Assembly (NCBI GenBank): GCA_964502005.1
Contig: CAZCUX010000005.1
Coordinates: 62,001-126,000, forward strand
Reading direction: 5' to 3'
Length of the DNA: 64,000 nt
Source: CAJWOS01 sp964502005
GTDB lineage: Bacteria; Myxococcota_A; UBA796; UBA2385
The notes under the pieces are model-generated. The model was not told the origin of the DNA, ran no database searches, and was given only the letters and a program-made list of their open reading frames with translations. Numbering within the stretch: the stretch's first letter is position 1; each line of letters starts with the position of its first letter. This document shows positions 15,430-23,874 of the stretch, piece after piece. The translations under genes and the position numbers were made by a program.

Positions 15430-16743
15430 TCAGCGACGGACCTGAACGCCCTTGAGCAAGTCGCCGAACGTGCCAAATGACGCCGACCCAGAAGAGCGTC
15501 GGCTCGTTGCCGTCGACTCGTAGGTGTCGGCGGCGGCACCGACGGCGTGGCGAATCGAGAGCTCCAGCCGCTCGTTCTGCGAGTCGATGTTCATGATGCG
15601 TACGCGCACGGTTTGTCCCTCTTGGACAGCTTCTGCGGCGCTCTGGACTTTTGCTTCGGCCAAATGGCGAAGGGGGACCAAGCCATCCAGGCCAGGAGCC
15701 AAGCGTACGAACGCGCCGAAGTCGCGGATTCGCGCGACGGTGCCGTCGTAGACGCCTCCCACCACGAAGTCTACGCCAACGCGACTCCAAGGACCCGCGG
15801 ATGGGTCCTTCATGGACAGCGAGAGCTTTCCGGCCGACCGGTCAACGTGCGTGACCCGCGCAGACACCTTTTGCCCGACCGCCACGTCGTTCGCGTCGCC
15901 CCATCCCAGCTCGCGACGGGGAACCAAACCGCGGACGCCGTTGACATCGACGAATGCGCCAAAGGGTCGCACGTCGGCGATGATGGCATCCACGATGTCT
16001 CCCACTGCGATTTTCTCCCAGGTCGCTTCCGCTTGTTCCCGCATCGCTTCGTCGGCGATGGCGCGGTGGGACACGACGATGCCGCGTTCGTCCATTTCGG
16101 AGATGCGGAAGGGGAGCCGCTGGCCGATGTAGCTGTCGGGGTCGCGGGGGATGCGGTCAATCTGGGAAATCGGGCAAAACGCGCGGGTTTTGCCAATCTT
16201 GACGACGTAGCCGCCCGAGTTTTTGGACTCAACGACGCCGTCCACCGGGATGCCGGCTTCATAGGCTTCTTCGAGGAGCCCACGGTCAGCGTTGCTGCTG
16301 ACGCGGTTGGCCAGCATGACGCCGCCTTCACCGGCACGAAGCACGACGACGGTGATGGTGTCACCCACGCGAACGTTTTCGTCGAGCTCCATGGGGTCCA
16401 TCAAGCCTTCGGCACGCTCGCCGATGTCGACAAAGACGGTGCCTTCGGTGATTCGGACCACCTTACCCTTGACCTGCTCCCCCGCGCGTACTGCCTTGCG
16501 GGTCTTGCCCATGAGCAGAGCGTCCAGGTCGTTGGAATCCAGAGAGTCCAGCTCCGCCAAGAGCGCGTCTTTGTCGACAATCAAGGAAGGCGGCGGCGCT
16601 GCGATTGCCTTTCGCGGCGCGACCGGTGCGGACGCCTTGGGCGCCGGCTTGACAGGTGCCGTCTCGGTTTTCGCCGGTTCGGGAGGAGAGGTTTCGGCGC
16701 GGCGGCGCACCGTCGTACGACGTTGCTCGGGGTGGCGGGACAT
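15430..16743 (-). CDS. S1-domain RNA-binding protein (four S1 repeats)
   Basis: The 437-residue protein has a basic, Pro/Ala-rich N-terminus (about 1-55) and four S1 OB-fold repeats. These begin near GEQVKGKVVRITEGTVFVDIG, GIPVDGVVESKNSGGYVVKIG, VGDIVDAIIADVRPFGAFVD and VGGVYDGTVARIRDFGAFVR. The layout resembles a short ribosomal protein S1 or an S1-like translation/RNA-turnover factor; true RpsA usually has six repeats. Loop residues such as FGAFV, typical of RNA contact, are kept in repeats 3 and 4. It is divergent from queA and convergent with udg, so it is probably a single-gene unit. Confidence 0.87.
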   Translation of the reverse strand: MSRHPEQRRTTVRRRAETSPPEPAKTETAPVKPAPKASAPVAPRKAIAAPPPSLIVDKDALLAELDSLDSNDLDALLMGKTRKAVRAGEQVKGKVVRITEGTVFVDIGERAEGLMDPMELDENVRVGDTITVVVLRAGEGGVMLANRVSSNADRGLLEEAYEAGIPVDGVVESKNSGGYVVKIGKTRAFCPISQIDRIPRDPDSYIGQRLPFRISEMDERGIVVSHRAIADEAMREQAEATWEKIAVGDIVDAIIADVRPFGAFVDVNGVRGLVPRRELGWGDANDVAVGQKVSARVTHVDRSAGKLSLSMKDPSAGPWSRVGVDFVVGGVYDGTVARIRDFGAFVRLAPGLDGLVPLRHLAEAKVQSAAEAVQEGQTVRVRIMNIDSQNERLELSIRHAVGAAADTYESTATSRRSSGSASFGTFGDLLKGVQVRR

Positions 16744-16901
16744 GGCAGATGTTCCTTACAAATGGGGCGATGCCCCGGATAGATGCGGGGGCCCGTGAAG
16801 GCCTCGGCGCGGTGCTAACGCCTCGGTCGCGGATATGCAGGGGGCCAGATGGCACTCGACTGCATCCGATAAAACCTTGGGTCGCAAAAAGGTGGTCGAA
16901 A

Positions 16902-17978
16902 ATGGCTTCGACGTCGCATTTGGACATCGATGAGTACCTATCGCGGTTTGATTATGCGCTTCCAGACGATTTGATTGCTGTCCGGCCGCCGGAAGCGCGG
17001 GACGGAGGGAGGTTGCTCGAGCTCCTCTCGGGCGTGCCCAACGATAGAATGGTCGCGGATTTGCCAGCGCTTCTGGAGCCGGGCGACCTGCTGGTGGTCA
17101 ACAACACGCGGGTGCTGCATGCACGGTTGGCTGCCCGCCGGCAAAGCGGCGGCCAAGTGGAAGTGTTGCTGCTGGGTGCCGGGAGTGGCCCCGTTGAAGC
17201 AATGGTGCGCCCTTCACGGCGATTGCGAGAGGGGGAGGCCCTCCAACTGGTCGACGCCGACGGGAACGCGCGGGTCGGATTTGTCGTTCAGCTTGTGCGC
17301 CGCACCGAAGAAGGGTCGTGGATGGTGACGGTGTCCCCATCGCCAGAGGCGGCGATGAACAGCGTGGGCAATGTGCCGCTTCCACCGTATTTGAACCGTC
17401 CTGCAGATTCGACCGATGCGGAGCGGTACCAGACCATTTTTGCGGGGCCCGCCGGTGCGATCGCTGCACCCACAGCGGGACTTCACCTTACACCCCGTTT
17501 GTTGGGACAGTGCCACGCGCGGGGCATCGAAGTGGCGGAGGTCACATTGCATGTCGGCGCCGGAACGTTTCGCAATCTCCGTCCCGAAGACCTCGCACGC
17601 GGGGAGTTGCACCCCGAGACCTGGTCGATTTCCGAAGCGACCGCAGATGCCATCCAGCGTTGCCGTGACCGAAATGGGCGTGTTGTCGCAGTAGGAACCA
17701 CGTCAACACGCACGCTCGAAAGCGCGGTGAATGCGGACGGTGTTGTAGAGGCCGGGGAGGGGGTTTCGCGATTGTTTATTCGCCCGGGTTTTTCGTTCCG
17801 GGTGGTCGACCTATTGTGGACCAATCTGCATCTTCCACGGTCCTCGCTGCTGATGCTGGTGTGTGCATTTGCGGGAGAGGACCGGGTGATGCATGCGTAC
17901 CGGGAAGCAGTATCCCGTCGATACCGATTTTTTAGTTACGGTGATGCGATGCTCGTGGCGCCCAAGAGATTGCATTGA
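16902..17978 (+). CDS. queA: S-adenosylmethionine:tRNA ribosyltransferase-isomerase
   Basis: QueA transfers and rearranges the ribose of SAM onto preQ1 in tRNA to make epoxyqueuosine. The 358-residue protein shows the family blocks: FDYALPDDLIAVRPPEARD, DLLVVNNTRVLHARL, GPAGAIAAPTAGLHLTPRLL, VTLHVGAGTFRNLRPEDL and VGTTSTRTLESA, ending with FFSYGDAMLV. The length is normal. ATG 16902 is preferred because the matching N-terminus starts right after it; the frame continues upstream only with non-homologous residues. With tgt, yajC, secD and secF it forms the order seen in many bacteria. Confidence 0.96.
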   Translation: MASTSHLDIDEYLSRFDYALPDDLIAVRPPEARDGGRLLELLSGVPNDRMVADLPALLEPGDLLVVNNTRVLHARLAARRQSGGQVEVLLLGAGSGPVEAMVRPSRRLREGEALQLVDADGNARVGFVVQLVRRTEEGSWMVTVSPSPEAAMNSVGNVPLPPYLNRPADSTDAERYQTIFAGPAGAIAAPTAGLHLTPRLLGQCHARGIEVAEVTLHVGAGTFRNLRPEDLARGELHPETWSISEATADAIQRCRDRNGRVVAVGTTSTRTLESAVNADGVVEAGEGVSRLFIRPGFSFRVVDLLWTNLHLPRSSLLMLVCAFAGEDRVMHAYREAVSRRYRFFSYGDAMLVAPKRLH

Positions 17979-18100
17979 CCGATTTTGGCGTCAGGCGTCT
18001 TTCGTCCGTCGACTGGGACCACCGGTCACGAAGCAGAAGGCCCCCCAATGGGGGGTACGCGGTGGTTCACTGCCTTTCTTTCGGAACGACAAGCGAAGGT

Positions 18101-18145
18101 TTTTCGTTGTAAATGGCGTCCATATGCACGTTTTCGATGTAAATG
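18101..18145 (+). repeat. Two 15-base direct repeats, 30 bases apart
   Basis: TTTTCGTTGTAAATG at 18101-18115 recurs as TTTTCGATGTAAATG at 18131-18145 with one change, start to start exactly 30 bases. They lie in the 227-base queA-tgt gap, upstream of tgt. A perfect C6/G6 hairpin with loop AAT sits at 18041-18055 in the same gap. The 30-base spacing is close to three helical turns, which suits a dimeric or cooperative regulator, but no promoter boxes are clear. A frame through the repeats does not look like a gene. Confidence 0.4.
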
Positions 18146-18205
18146 TGGATGTCTCTATCGGCGCAAGTGGGTGCGGAGGACCGCCGCGCTGGATAACGCG
18201 CGCGG

Positions 18206-19369
18206 ATGTCCAGTTGCTTGCGATACGACTTGGAAGCCACCGCCGGTGCCGCGCGGTCTGGCGTCCTTCACACCCCTCATGGTCCGGTTCCTACGCCGGC
18301 ATTTATGCCCGTTGGAACGTATGGGTCCGTGAAAGGAATCTCACCCCCTGAGCTGCGCGAAGTGGGCTCCCACATCGTGCTCTCGAATGCGATGCACCTG
18401 TGGGTTCGACCGGGGGACGAGCTGATTCGCGACCTCGGTGGCCTCCACAGGTTCATGGGGTGGTCGGGTCCGATTTTGACCGACTCGGGCGGCTACCAGA
18501 TCTTCAGCTTGCGCGACCTCATCAAGGTTTCCGAAGAAGGTGTGCGGTTTCGTACGCCGAAAGACGGCCAATACCGGCAACTCACGCCGGAACGCTGTGT
18601 GGAAATTCAGGAAAACTTGGGTGTCGACCTCGCGATGGCCTTCGATGAGTGTATCGAGTGGCCAGCAGACCGAGACCGCGTCACCGAGTCCACGCAGCGG
18701 ACCACGCGCTGGCTCAAAAGGTGCATCGCCGCGCGGCAAAAGCCGGATTCTACTGCCTTGTTGGGTATTGTGCAGGGCGGCTTTTATCCAGACCTTCGCG
18801 CCGAGCATGCCCAAGAGCTCGTAGAACTCGACCTTGATGCGTATGCAGTGGGAGGGCTTTCCGTTGGGGAGCCGCGGGATGAGCTGTTGGAGATGGTCGG
18901 CGCGACAACGCCCCACCTCCCTGCCCACAAGGTGCGATATTTGATGGGTGTGGGCTACCCCCTTGACATTGTCGATGCGGTGACAAAAGGCATCGACCTT
19001 TTCGACTGTGTCCTGCCTACGCGGAACGCCCGGAATGGGCAGCTGTTCACAACAGCTGGTCGTCTCAACATCAAGCATGCCCGCTACAAGGCTGACCCTT
19101 CACCGCTCGACCCCGAGTGCGCGTGTTACACGTGCCGCACTTTCACGCGGGCCTACCTGCGCCATTTGTTCCTTGCGAACGAGGTGTTGGCCGCTCGCTT
19201 GCTTACCCTTCACAATCTCTCGCTCTACCAGGGGCTAATGGCTCGGCTGCGCCGCGCCATCGCTGACGGCCCCGAAAGCGTCGCTGCATTGCGGAACACG
19301 GTCTCGGGGTGGCATCGGCCATCTCCCGACACGGGTGGCTCCGATGCGGATGGCGAACGGGAGCCCTGA
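18206..19369 (+). CDS. tgt: Queuine/preQ1 tRNA-guanine transglycosylase
   Basis: The 387-residue enzyme swaps guanine-34 for preQ1 in tRNAs with GUN anticodons. It has the base-recognition motif LTDSGGYQIFSL, the GIVQGGFYPDLR block, the nucleophile region DCVLPTRNARNG and the zinc site CxCxxC with a distal His (ECACYTCRTFTRAYLRH). The Phe of the usual DSGGFQ is Tyr here, a conservative change. The start MSSCLRYDLEAT fits the family. The C-terminus carries a short acidic tail (DTGGSDADGEREP). It is followed by yajC seven bases later. Confidence 0.96.
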   Translation: MSSCLRYDLEATAGAARSGVLHTPHGPVPTPAFMPVGTYGSVKGISPPELREVGSHIVLSNAMHLWVRPGDELIRDLGGLHRFMGWSGPILTDSGGYQIFSLRDLIKVSEEGVRFRTPKDGQYRQLTPERCVEIQENLGVDLAMAFDECIEWPADRDRVTESTQRTTRWLKRCIAARQKPDSTALLGIVQGGFYPDLRAEHAQELVELDLDAYAVGGLSVGEPRDELLEMVGATTPHLPAHKVRYLMGVGYPLDIVDAVTKGIDLFDCVLPTRNARNGQLFTTAGRLNIKHARYKADPSPLDPECACYTCRTFTRAYLRHLFLANEVLAARLLTLHNLSLYQGLMARLRRAIADGPESVAALRNTVSGWHRPSPDTGGSDADGEREP

Positions 19370-19376
19370 GGAATCC

Positions 19377-19766
19377 ATGGACAACGCTCTTCCCACGCAC
19401 AGTGGGGTCCCTACAAACGCCGAATTGGACGCTGGCACGTTGGTGTCGTTCGACGCCGCGCCTGCTTCCTCGAGTGGCATGTCGTCTGCGTTTATGAACG
19501 CGGCGCCGATGATCGCAGTATTTGCCATCATCTACCTGCTGATTCTGCGTCCCCAGCAGCAAGAGCAGAAAAAGCACCAGGAGCTCCTCTCTTCCTTGAA
19601 GAAAGGGGATGATGTGGTGACCAGCGCCGGAATGCACGGGCGCATTCATGAAGTTCGCGGCGAGCAGTTGGTCGTCGAGATTGCGGACCGGGTGCGGGTG
19701 GTCTTCGACCGCTCAGCGGTGCAACGAAAAGGCGGCGGCGACGCCCCCACTGAGTCGAAGGAGTAG
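19377..19766 (+). CDS. yajC: YajC preprotein translocase subunit
   Basis: The 129-residue protein has a single membrane helix (APMIAVFAIIYLLILRP) followed by the YajC hallmark RPQQQEQKKHQELLSSLKKGDDVVTSAGMHGRI. YajC joins SecDF and YidC in the holo-translocon. The N-terminus carries about 40 extra residues before the helix, longer than usual, but the ATG at 19377 with TGAGGA upstream is the best-placed start. Its stop is three bases before secD. Confidence 0.95.
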   Translation: MDNALPTHSGVPTNAELDAGTLVSFDAAPASSSGMSSAFMNAAPMIAVFAIIYLLILRPQQQEQKKHQELLSSLKKGDDVVTSAGMHGRIHEVRGEQLVVEIADRVRVVFDRSAVQRKGGGDAPTESKE

Positions 19767-19769
19767 GGC

Positions 19770-21560
19770 ATGCCCGGCACTTGGTGGACCCGTTTGTTTA
19801 TGATTTTGGCGGTGCTCGCATGGGGCATTTGGAGCCTCGTGCCCACGTTCGTGTTGGCACCGGATGCGTCGGAGCGGCACAAAGCCCAGGCCCAAGGTCT
19901 GACCGCAAGCGCCGATGAGGACGCCGAAGAAGACAAGGGCGAGTGGTACGACTTTTTGGTGTCGGACGCGCGCATCCAGCTCGGACTTGACCTCGTTGGC
20001 GGCATTGACCTCACGTTGGCGATTGAAGTCGACGAGGCGGTGGCTTCGGTGGTTGCGCGCGAGGTGCGGCCCATTCGCGAGCAGGCCGGCAAAGACGGCA
20101 TCGGCGTAAAAAATGTACGTCGCGCGCCAGGCGAAACGGTTGTTCTGATTGAAACGTCCGAAGGGGTGTCCCAGGGTGAAGTCACGAAGTTCATGCAGGA
20201 CCGGTTTGGTACTTATGAATACGTGGAAACCCGTGAAGAGGAAGGACGCGAGTGGCACGCGTTCGCGCTGAGCCAGGCTCGCGCGGACGAGATTCGTGCG
20301 AGCGCCATCAAGCAGGCGCTCGAGACCTTGCGCAACCGAATTGACGAAACGGGCGTCAAAGAGCCCACCATTCTTTTGCGCGGTGGAAACGAAATCAACG
20401 TGCAGCTTCCGGGCGAAGACAACGTCGACCAAGCGGTGAGCGCGATTGGTACGGCAGCCGTTTTGGAATTCATGATGGTCGACCACGACGCCATGAAGGA
20501 CAGCACGGGACTAGAACGTGGACTCATCGCAGCGGAGGGCAAGCTGCCCCCTGTCGAGTACACCAACGACCGCGTGTTGTCCGACTGGCTGGTCACCAAT
20601 GGGTACCTCAAGCCCGGTCAGCGCCTCATGTGGGAGTACGTGCAGGACCGTGAGGCTGGGGTCAAGCGCCATCCAGACCCACGCTTCCGCTGGATTGTCA
20701 AAGACGAAGTGCTGTTGACCGGCGACGACATCAACAACGCCACGACTGCTTGGGACCAAAAGACCAACGAGCCGTATGTCGCATTGGACTTCAAGCCCGC
20801 AGGCGCCAAGAAGTTCGGTGACCTCACGGCAGAAAATGTGGGCCGTAACTTCGCGATTATCCTCGACGGCAAGGTGCAATCTGCGCCGCGTATTTTGTCG
20901 GCGATTCGCGGAGGTCGCGCGTCTATCACGATGGGCCAAGGCGATATGCAGTACCTGATGAACGAGGCCAGCACCTTGGCCCTCGTCCTGCGTACGGGTG
21001 CGCTGCCCGCTCCAGTGAGTGTCACGAGTGTGCGCGTCGTGGGTGCCAGCCTTGGTCAGGACGCTATCGAGGATGGTCTGCAGGCCACCGTGGTGGGCTT
21101 TGGATTTGTTCTCGCGTTTATGTTGGTTTCCTACAAGCGCTCGGGTGTTGTAAGCGTCGTCGCCTTGGTTTGTAACTTGGTCATGGTGATGGCACTTCTC
21201 GCGGTCGCGGGCGCAACGCTCACCTTGCCGGGTATTGCGGGCATCGCACTGACCATCGGTATGGCGGTCGACTGCAACATCATCATTTACGAGCGCATTC
21301 GAGAAGAGCTGCGTCTCGGCAAGAATTCGCGGGCAGCAGCCGACGCTGGCTTCGACAAGGCGCTTTGGGCGGTCCTCGACGCCAATATCACCACCTTCAT
21401 CGCGGGCGTTGTGCTCTACACCTATGGCACCGGGCCTATCAAGGGCTTCGCGGTCACGCTCATGATTGGTATTATCACTACACTTTTCACCGGCATCTTC
21501 GTGTCTCGGACCCTGATGGAGCTCCTGACGCGTCGGGCCAGCGCCCGGTTGTCCATCTGA
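19770..21560 (+). CDS. secD: SecD protein-export membrane protein
   Basis: The 596-residue protein has an N-terminal helix, a large periplasmic P1 region starting after LGLDLVGGIDLTLAIEVD and containing TLRNRIDETGVKEPTI, and the five C-terminal helices of the RND fold (VGASLGQDAIEDGLQATVVGF ... AVDCNIIIYERIREELR). SecD with SecF uses the proton motive force to complete export on the periplasmic side. The spacing to yajC (3 bases) and secF (24 bases) indicates one operon. Nothing unusual was seen. Confidence 0.97.
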   Translation: MPGTWWTRLFMILAVLAWGIWSLVPTFVLAPDASERHKAQAQGLTASADEDAEEDKGEWYDFLVSDARIQLGLDLVGGIDLTLAIEVDEAVASVVAREVRPIREQAGKDGIGVKNVRRAPGETVVLIETSEGVSQGEVTKFMQDRFGTYEYVETREEEGREWHAFALSQARADEIRASAIKQALETLRNRIDETGVKEPTILLRGGNEINVQLPGEDNVDQAVSAIGTAAVLEFMMVDHDAMKDSTGLERGLIAAEGKLPPVEYTNDRVLSDWLVTNGYLKPGQRLMWEYVQDREAGVKRHPDPRFRWIVKDEVLLTGDDINNATTAWDQKTNEPYVALDFKPAGAKKFGDLTAENVGRNFAIILDGKVQSAPRILSAIRGGRASITMGQGDMQYLMNEASTLALVLRTGALPAPVSVTSVRVVGASLGQDAIEDGLQATVVGFGFVLAFMLVSYKRSGVVSVVALVCNLVMVMALLAVAGATLTLPGIAGIALTIGMAVDCNIIIYERIREELRLGKNSRAAADAGFDKALWAVLDANITTFIAGVVLYTYGTGPIKGFAVTLMIGIITTLFTGIFVSRTLMELLTRRASARLSI

Positions 21561-21584
21561 CCAGCGCTCCGGGGACGTTGCACC

Positions 21585-22916
21585 ATGCAGTTCATTAAGC
21601 CGGGAACCCAGTTCGACTTCGTCGGCTATCGAAAGATTGCGGCGGCCTTGTCGGCACTGCTCGTTCTCATGTCTGTGGTCCTATTCTTTGTAAAAGGGCC
21701 CAACTGGGGTATCGACTTCACGGGCGGTACCGAAATCCAAGTTCGTTTTGAGCAGCCAACCGACATTGGTGACGTTCGAAAGGTCCTCACCGACCTTCGG
21801 ATGTCCAATGATGCGGTGCAGCAGGTCGGTCCTCCCGCCGATTCTCGCTACGTTATCCGTATCCAGGATACCACCTACGGTACCGACGCGCTGCGCGAGC
21901 AAATCATCGCCGATTTGGGCAAGGAGTTCGGCCCTGACTGGATTCAGGAAACGTCCTTCGACGCCCAGATTGGAGCGCGGCTCCTTGTGCGGTATAGTGG
22001 CGACGCTGTTTCCACCGAGCGGGTGCAAAAGGCGATTGCAGGTGTTGAGGGCGCAAAGGTAGCCGACAGCCCCGACGACAACACCATTCAGGTGAAGATG
22101 CCGGGCGTCAGCGCAAAGGTTCAGCAAGCAATCGTGTCGGCCTTCGATGGCCGCGGCCTCGAAATCGAGCGTACCGACCAAGTGGGTCCCAAGGTTGGCG
22201 GTGAGTTGCGTCGGAAGGGCTTTTTGTCGATTGCCGCTACTCTTGCCCTCATCTTGGTCTATGTTGGATTCCGGTTTGACTTCGCGTTCGCGCCGGGTGC
22301 AGTCTTCGCGCTGTTCCATGACGTCGCAATCGTGGTCGGGATTTTCATCATCCTCGGTCTGGAGTTCAACCTTCCGATGATTGGCGCGTTGCTGACCATC
22401 ATCGGGTATTCGTTGAACGACACCATCGTCATCTACGACCGCATTCGTGAAAACATGCGGCGGTATCGTCGTCAAGACACCATGCGGCTCATCAACGACT
22501 CCATCAACGAGACGATGACCCGTACGCTCGCAACGTCCTTCACGACGGCCATCGCGATGTTGGCGTTTTTGTTCCTCGGTGGTCCCGTTATTGAAACCTT
22601 CGCGCTCGCGATTTTGCTCGGTGTGGTCTTCGGAACCTACTCCACCATTTATGTTGCAAGCCCCACCATCTTGTTGATGGAAGACCTTCGGCCTTCGCTC
22701 GCGAAGTTGGTCGCTCCGTTGAGCGCGCCGCCTGCTGGGGCCACCCAAGCGTCTCTGCCGGCCGTGCAAGCTGCGGTCGCAACCAGTGGCGCGACGATGG
22801 AGGATGCGGGCGACGAAGGCGAGCCGGCGCGAGAGATGACGGCCGCAGAACGTCGGCGTATGGAACGTCGGCAACGACGCGAGGCGGCTGCGCGGGCCTC
22901 CGAGTCTGGAAACTGA
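21585..22916 (+). CDS. secF: SecF protein-export membrane protein
   Basis: The 443-residue partner of SecD has WGIDFTGGTEIQVRFEQP after the first helix and the RND core with GYSLNDTIVIYDRIRENMR and NETMTRTLATSFTTAIAML. Compared with E. coli SecF (about 320 residues) it carries a long C-terminal cytoplasmic tail of roughly 65 residues, Ala-rich then strongly charged (RRRMERRQRREAAARA). The basic tail might contact ribosomes or lipid, which is inference only. Confidence 0.97.
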   Translation: MQFIKPGTQFDFVGYRKIAAALSALLVLMSVVLFFVKGPNWGIDFTGGTEIQVRFEQPTDIGDVRKVLTDLRMSNDAVQQVGPPADSRYVIRIQDTTYGTDALREQIIADLGKEFGPDWIQETSFDAQIGARLLVRYSGDAVSTERVQKAIAGVEGAKVADSPDDNTIQVKMPGVSAKVQQAIVSAFDGRGLEIERTDQVGPKVGGELRRKGFLSIAATLALILVYVGFRFDFAFAPGAVFALFHDVAIVVGIFIILGLEFNLPMIGALLTIIGYSLNDTIVIYDRIRENMRRYRRQDTMRLINDSINETMTRTLATSFTTAIAMLAFLFLGGPVIETFALAILLGVVFGTYSTIYVASPTILLMEDLRPSLAKLVAPLSAPPAGATQASLPAVQAAVATSGATMEDAGDEGEPAREMTAAERRRMERRQRREAAARASESGN

Positions 22917-22943
22917 CACCATGTTCGTAAGGAGGCCTTCCGT

Positions 22944-23243
22944 ATGACTGGCGCCGAGCTTGCGCGTGCGTTGGCTGTCACGCGGGGCCTCCCGATAAAG
23001 GTGGCGGAGGAGGTGGTGGAGGTGTTCGTCTCCACCTTGTCCGAAGCCTTGATTGAGGGGGGAATGGTGGAGCTCCGGGGGTTTGGAACGTTCTACGTTC
23101 GAGATGCCGAGGCGTATACGGCGCGGAATCCCCAAACCGGCGAGCCTGTTGATGTTCCAGCACGACGAATGGCGGCCTTCCGTCCGGCGTCGGGCCTTCG
23201 GGAACGCGTAAATCGAGACCGGTTGGGAGGAGGCGACACATGA
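22944..23243 (+). CDS. HU/IHF-family DNA-binding protein
   Basis: The 99-residue protein fits the HU/IHF fold: the helical N-terminus, VELRGFGTFYVRDAEAYTARNPQTGEPVDVPARRMAAFRPA and a basic C-terminal helix. The Pro of RNPQTG is the residue that intercalates in DNA. The ATG follows AAGGAGG by eight bases, an excellent ribosome-binding site. Its stop overlaps the next start by four bases. Whether it is the main nucleoid protein or a paralogue cannot be told. Confidence 0.92.
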   Translation: MTGAELARALAVTRGLPIKVAEEVVEVFVSTLSEALIEGGMVELRGFGTFYVRDAEAYTARNPQTGEPVDVPARRMAAFRPASGLRERVNRDRLGGGDT

Positions 23244-23779
23244 ACACGCCTTTGGTGGTGGGACTTGTGGCATGGATGGGTATACAAGCCCGTGAGGCGC
23301 GCGTTTTCGTCAACGGCGAGCGCGCGGATGGCTTGCGCGATGTTGTCCTGGAAGAGGTCTCGGTGCGCATTGATGCGAAGGGCGACATCTACATCACCGC
23401 GCCCCAATACGTTGTTGGCGGCGTATCCGGTGAGTCCGCTACGGAAGCCGCGCCACCTGGAGAATGGTGGCTGGTGACGGAAGACTTTGGGTCTTCGTCT
23501 CTTGAGATTCAGGTGGTGGTCAATGGGCGCCCTGTGGCAACCATCCGTTCCGGCCAGGCGACAACGCCGCTCGACCTCGCACCGTGGCTCCATCGTGGCG
23601 TCAACCAGGTAGAAGTGCTCGCACCCGCCGCGGTCGGAGCCGGCGGAGGGCCACTGTCGATTTCGGTGGTCCACGGCGCAGACGGGCAAAAAGCCGTAGC
23701 TACGGATGTGCGCTTTTCGCGTGACCCCTCCGCAGCATCTGCGGACATGAAGCGTTCGTTTGTCGTGCGGATTCCGTAA
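23240..23779 (+). CDS. Unknown beta-rich protein coupled to the HU gene
   Basis: The 179-residue protein is not recognised. It has a weak hydrophobic N-terminus (NTPLVVGLVAWMGIQA) that could be a signal peptide, then alternating strands such as ARVFVNGERADGLRDVVLEEVSV and IYITAPQYVV, and a second half with LEIQVVVNGRPVATIRSG. The two VNGxxA-like segments resemble carbohydrate-binding or PEGA-like modules, but no family can be named. ATGA overlap with the HU gene implies coupled translation. It is probably exported to the periplasm. Confidence 0.7.
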   Translation: MNTPLVVGLVAWMGIQAREARVFVNGERADGLRDVVLEEVSVRIDAKGDIYITAPQYVVGGVSGESATEAAPPGEWWLVTEDFGSSSLEIQVVVNGRPVATIRSGQATTPLDLAPWLHRGVNQVEVLAPAAVGAGGGPLSISVVHGADGQKAVATDVRFSRDPSAASADMKRSFVVRIP

Positions 23780-23874
23780 CTTCGGGATTTTGTCTGCATC
23801 TTTAGGGGTAGGGTCCGACGAGGTCACACGTTGTCTGTGGCGAATGTCCTGCAACCTTGCCCTGGAGGCGCAGA

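Noticed and set aside
17979..18205. Possible preQ1 riboswitch in the queA-tgt gap
   Set aside because: No preQ1 aptamer pattern was found; only a C6/G6 hairpin and two direct repeats are present.
21681..23273. 530-codon minus-strand frame opposite secF and HU
   Set aside because: It runs across two well-supported genes on the other strand and its translation is Arg/His-rich without domains.
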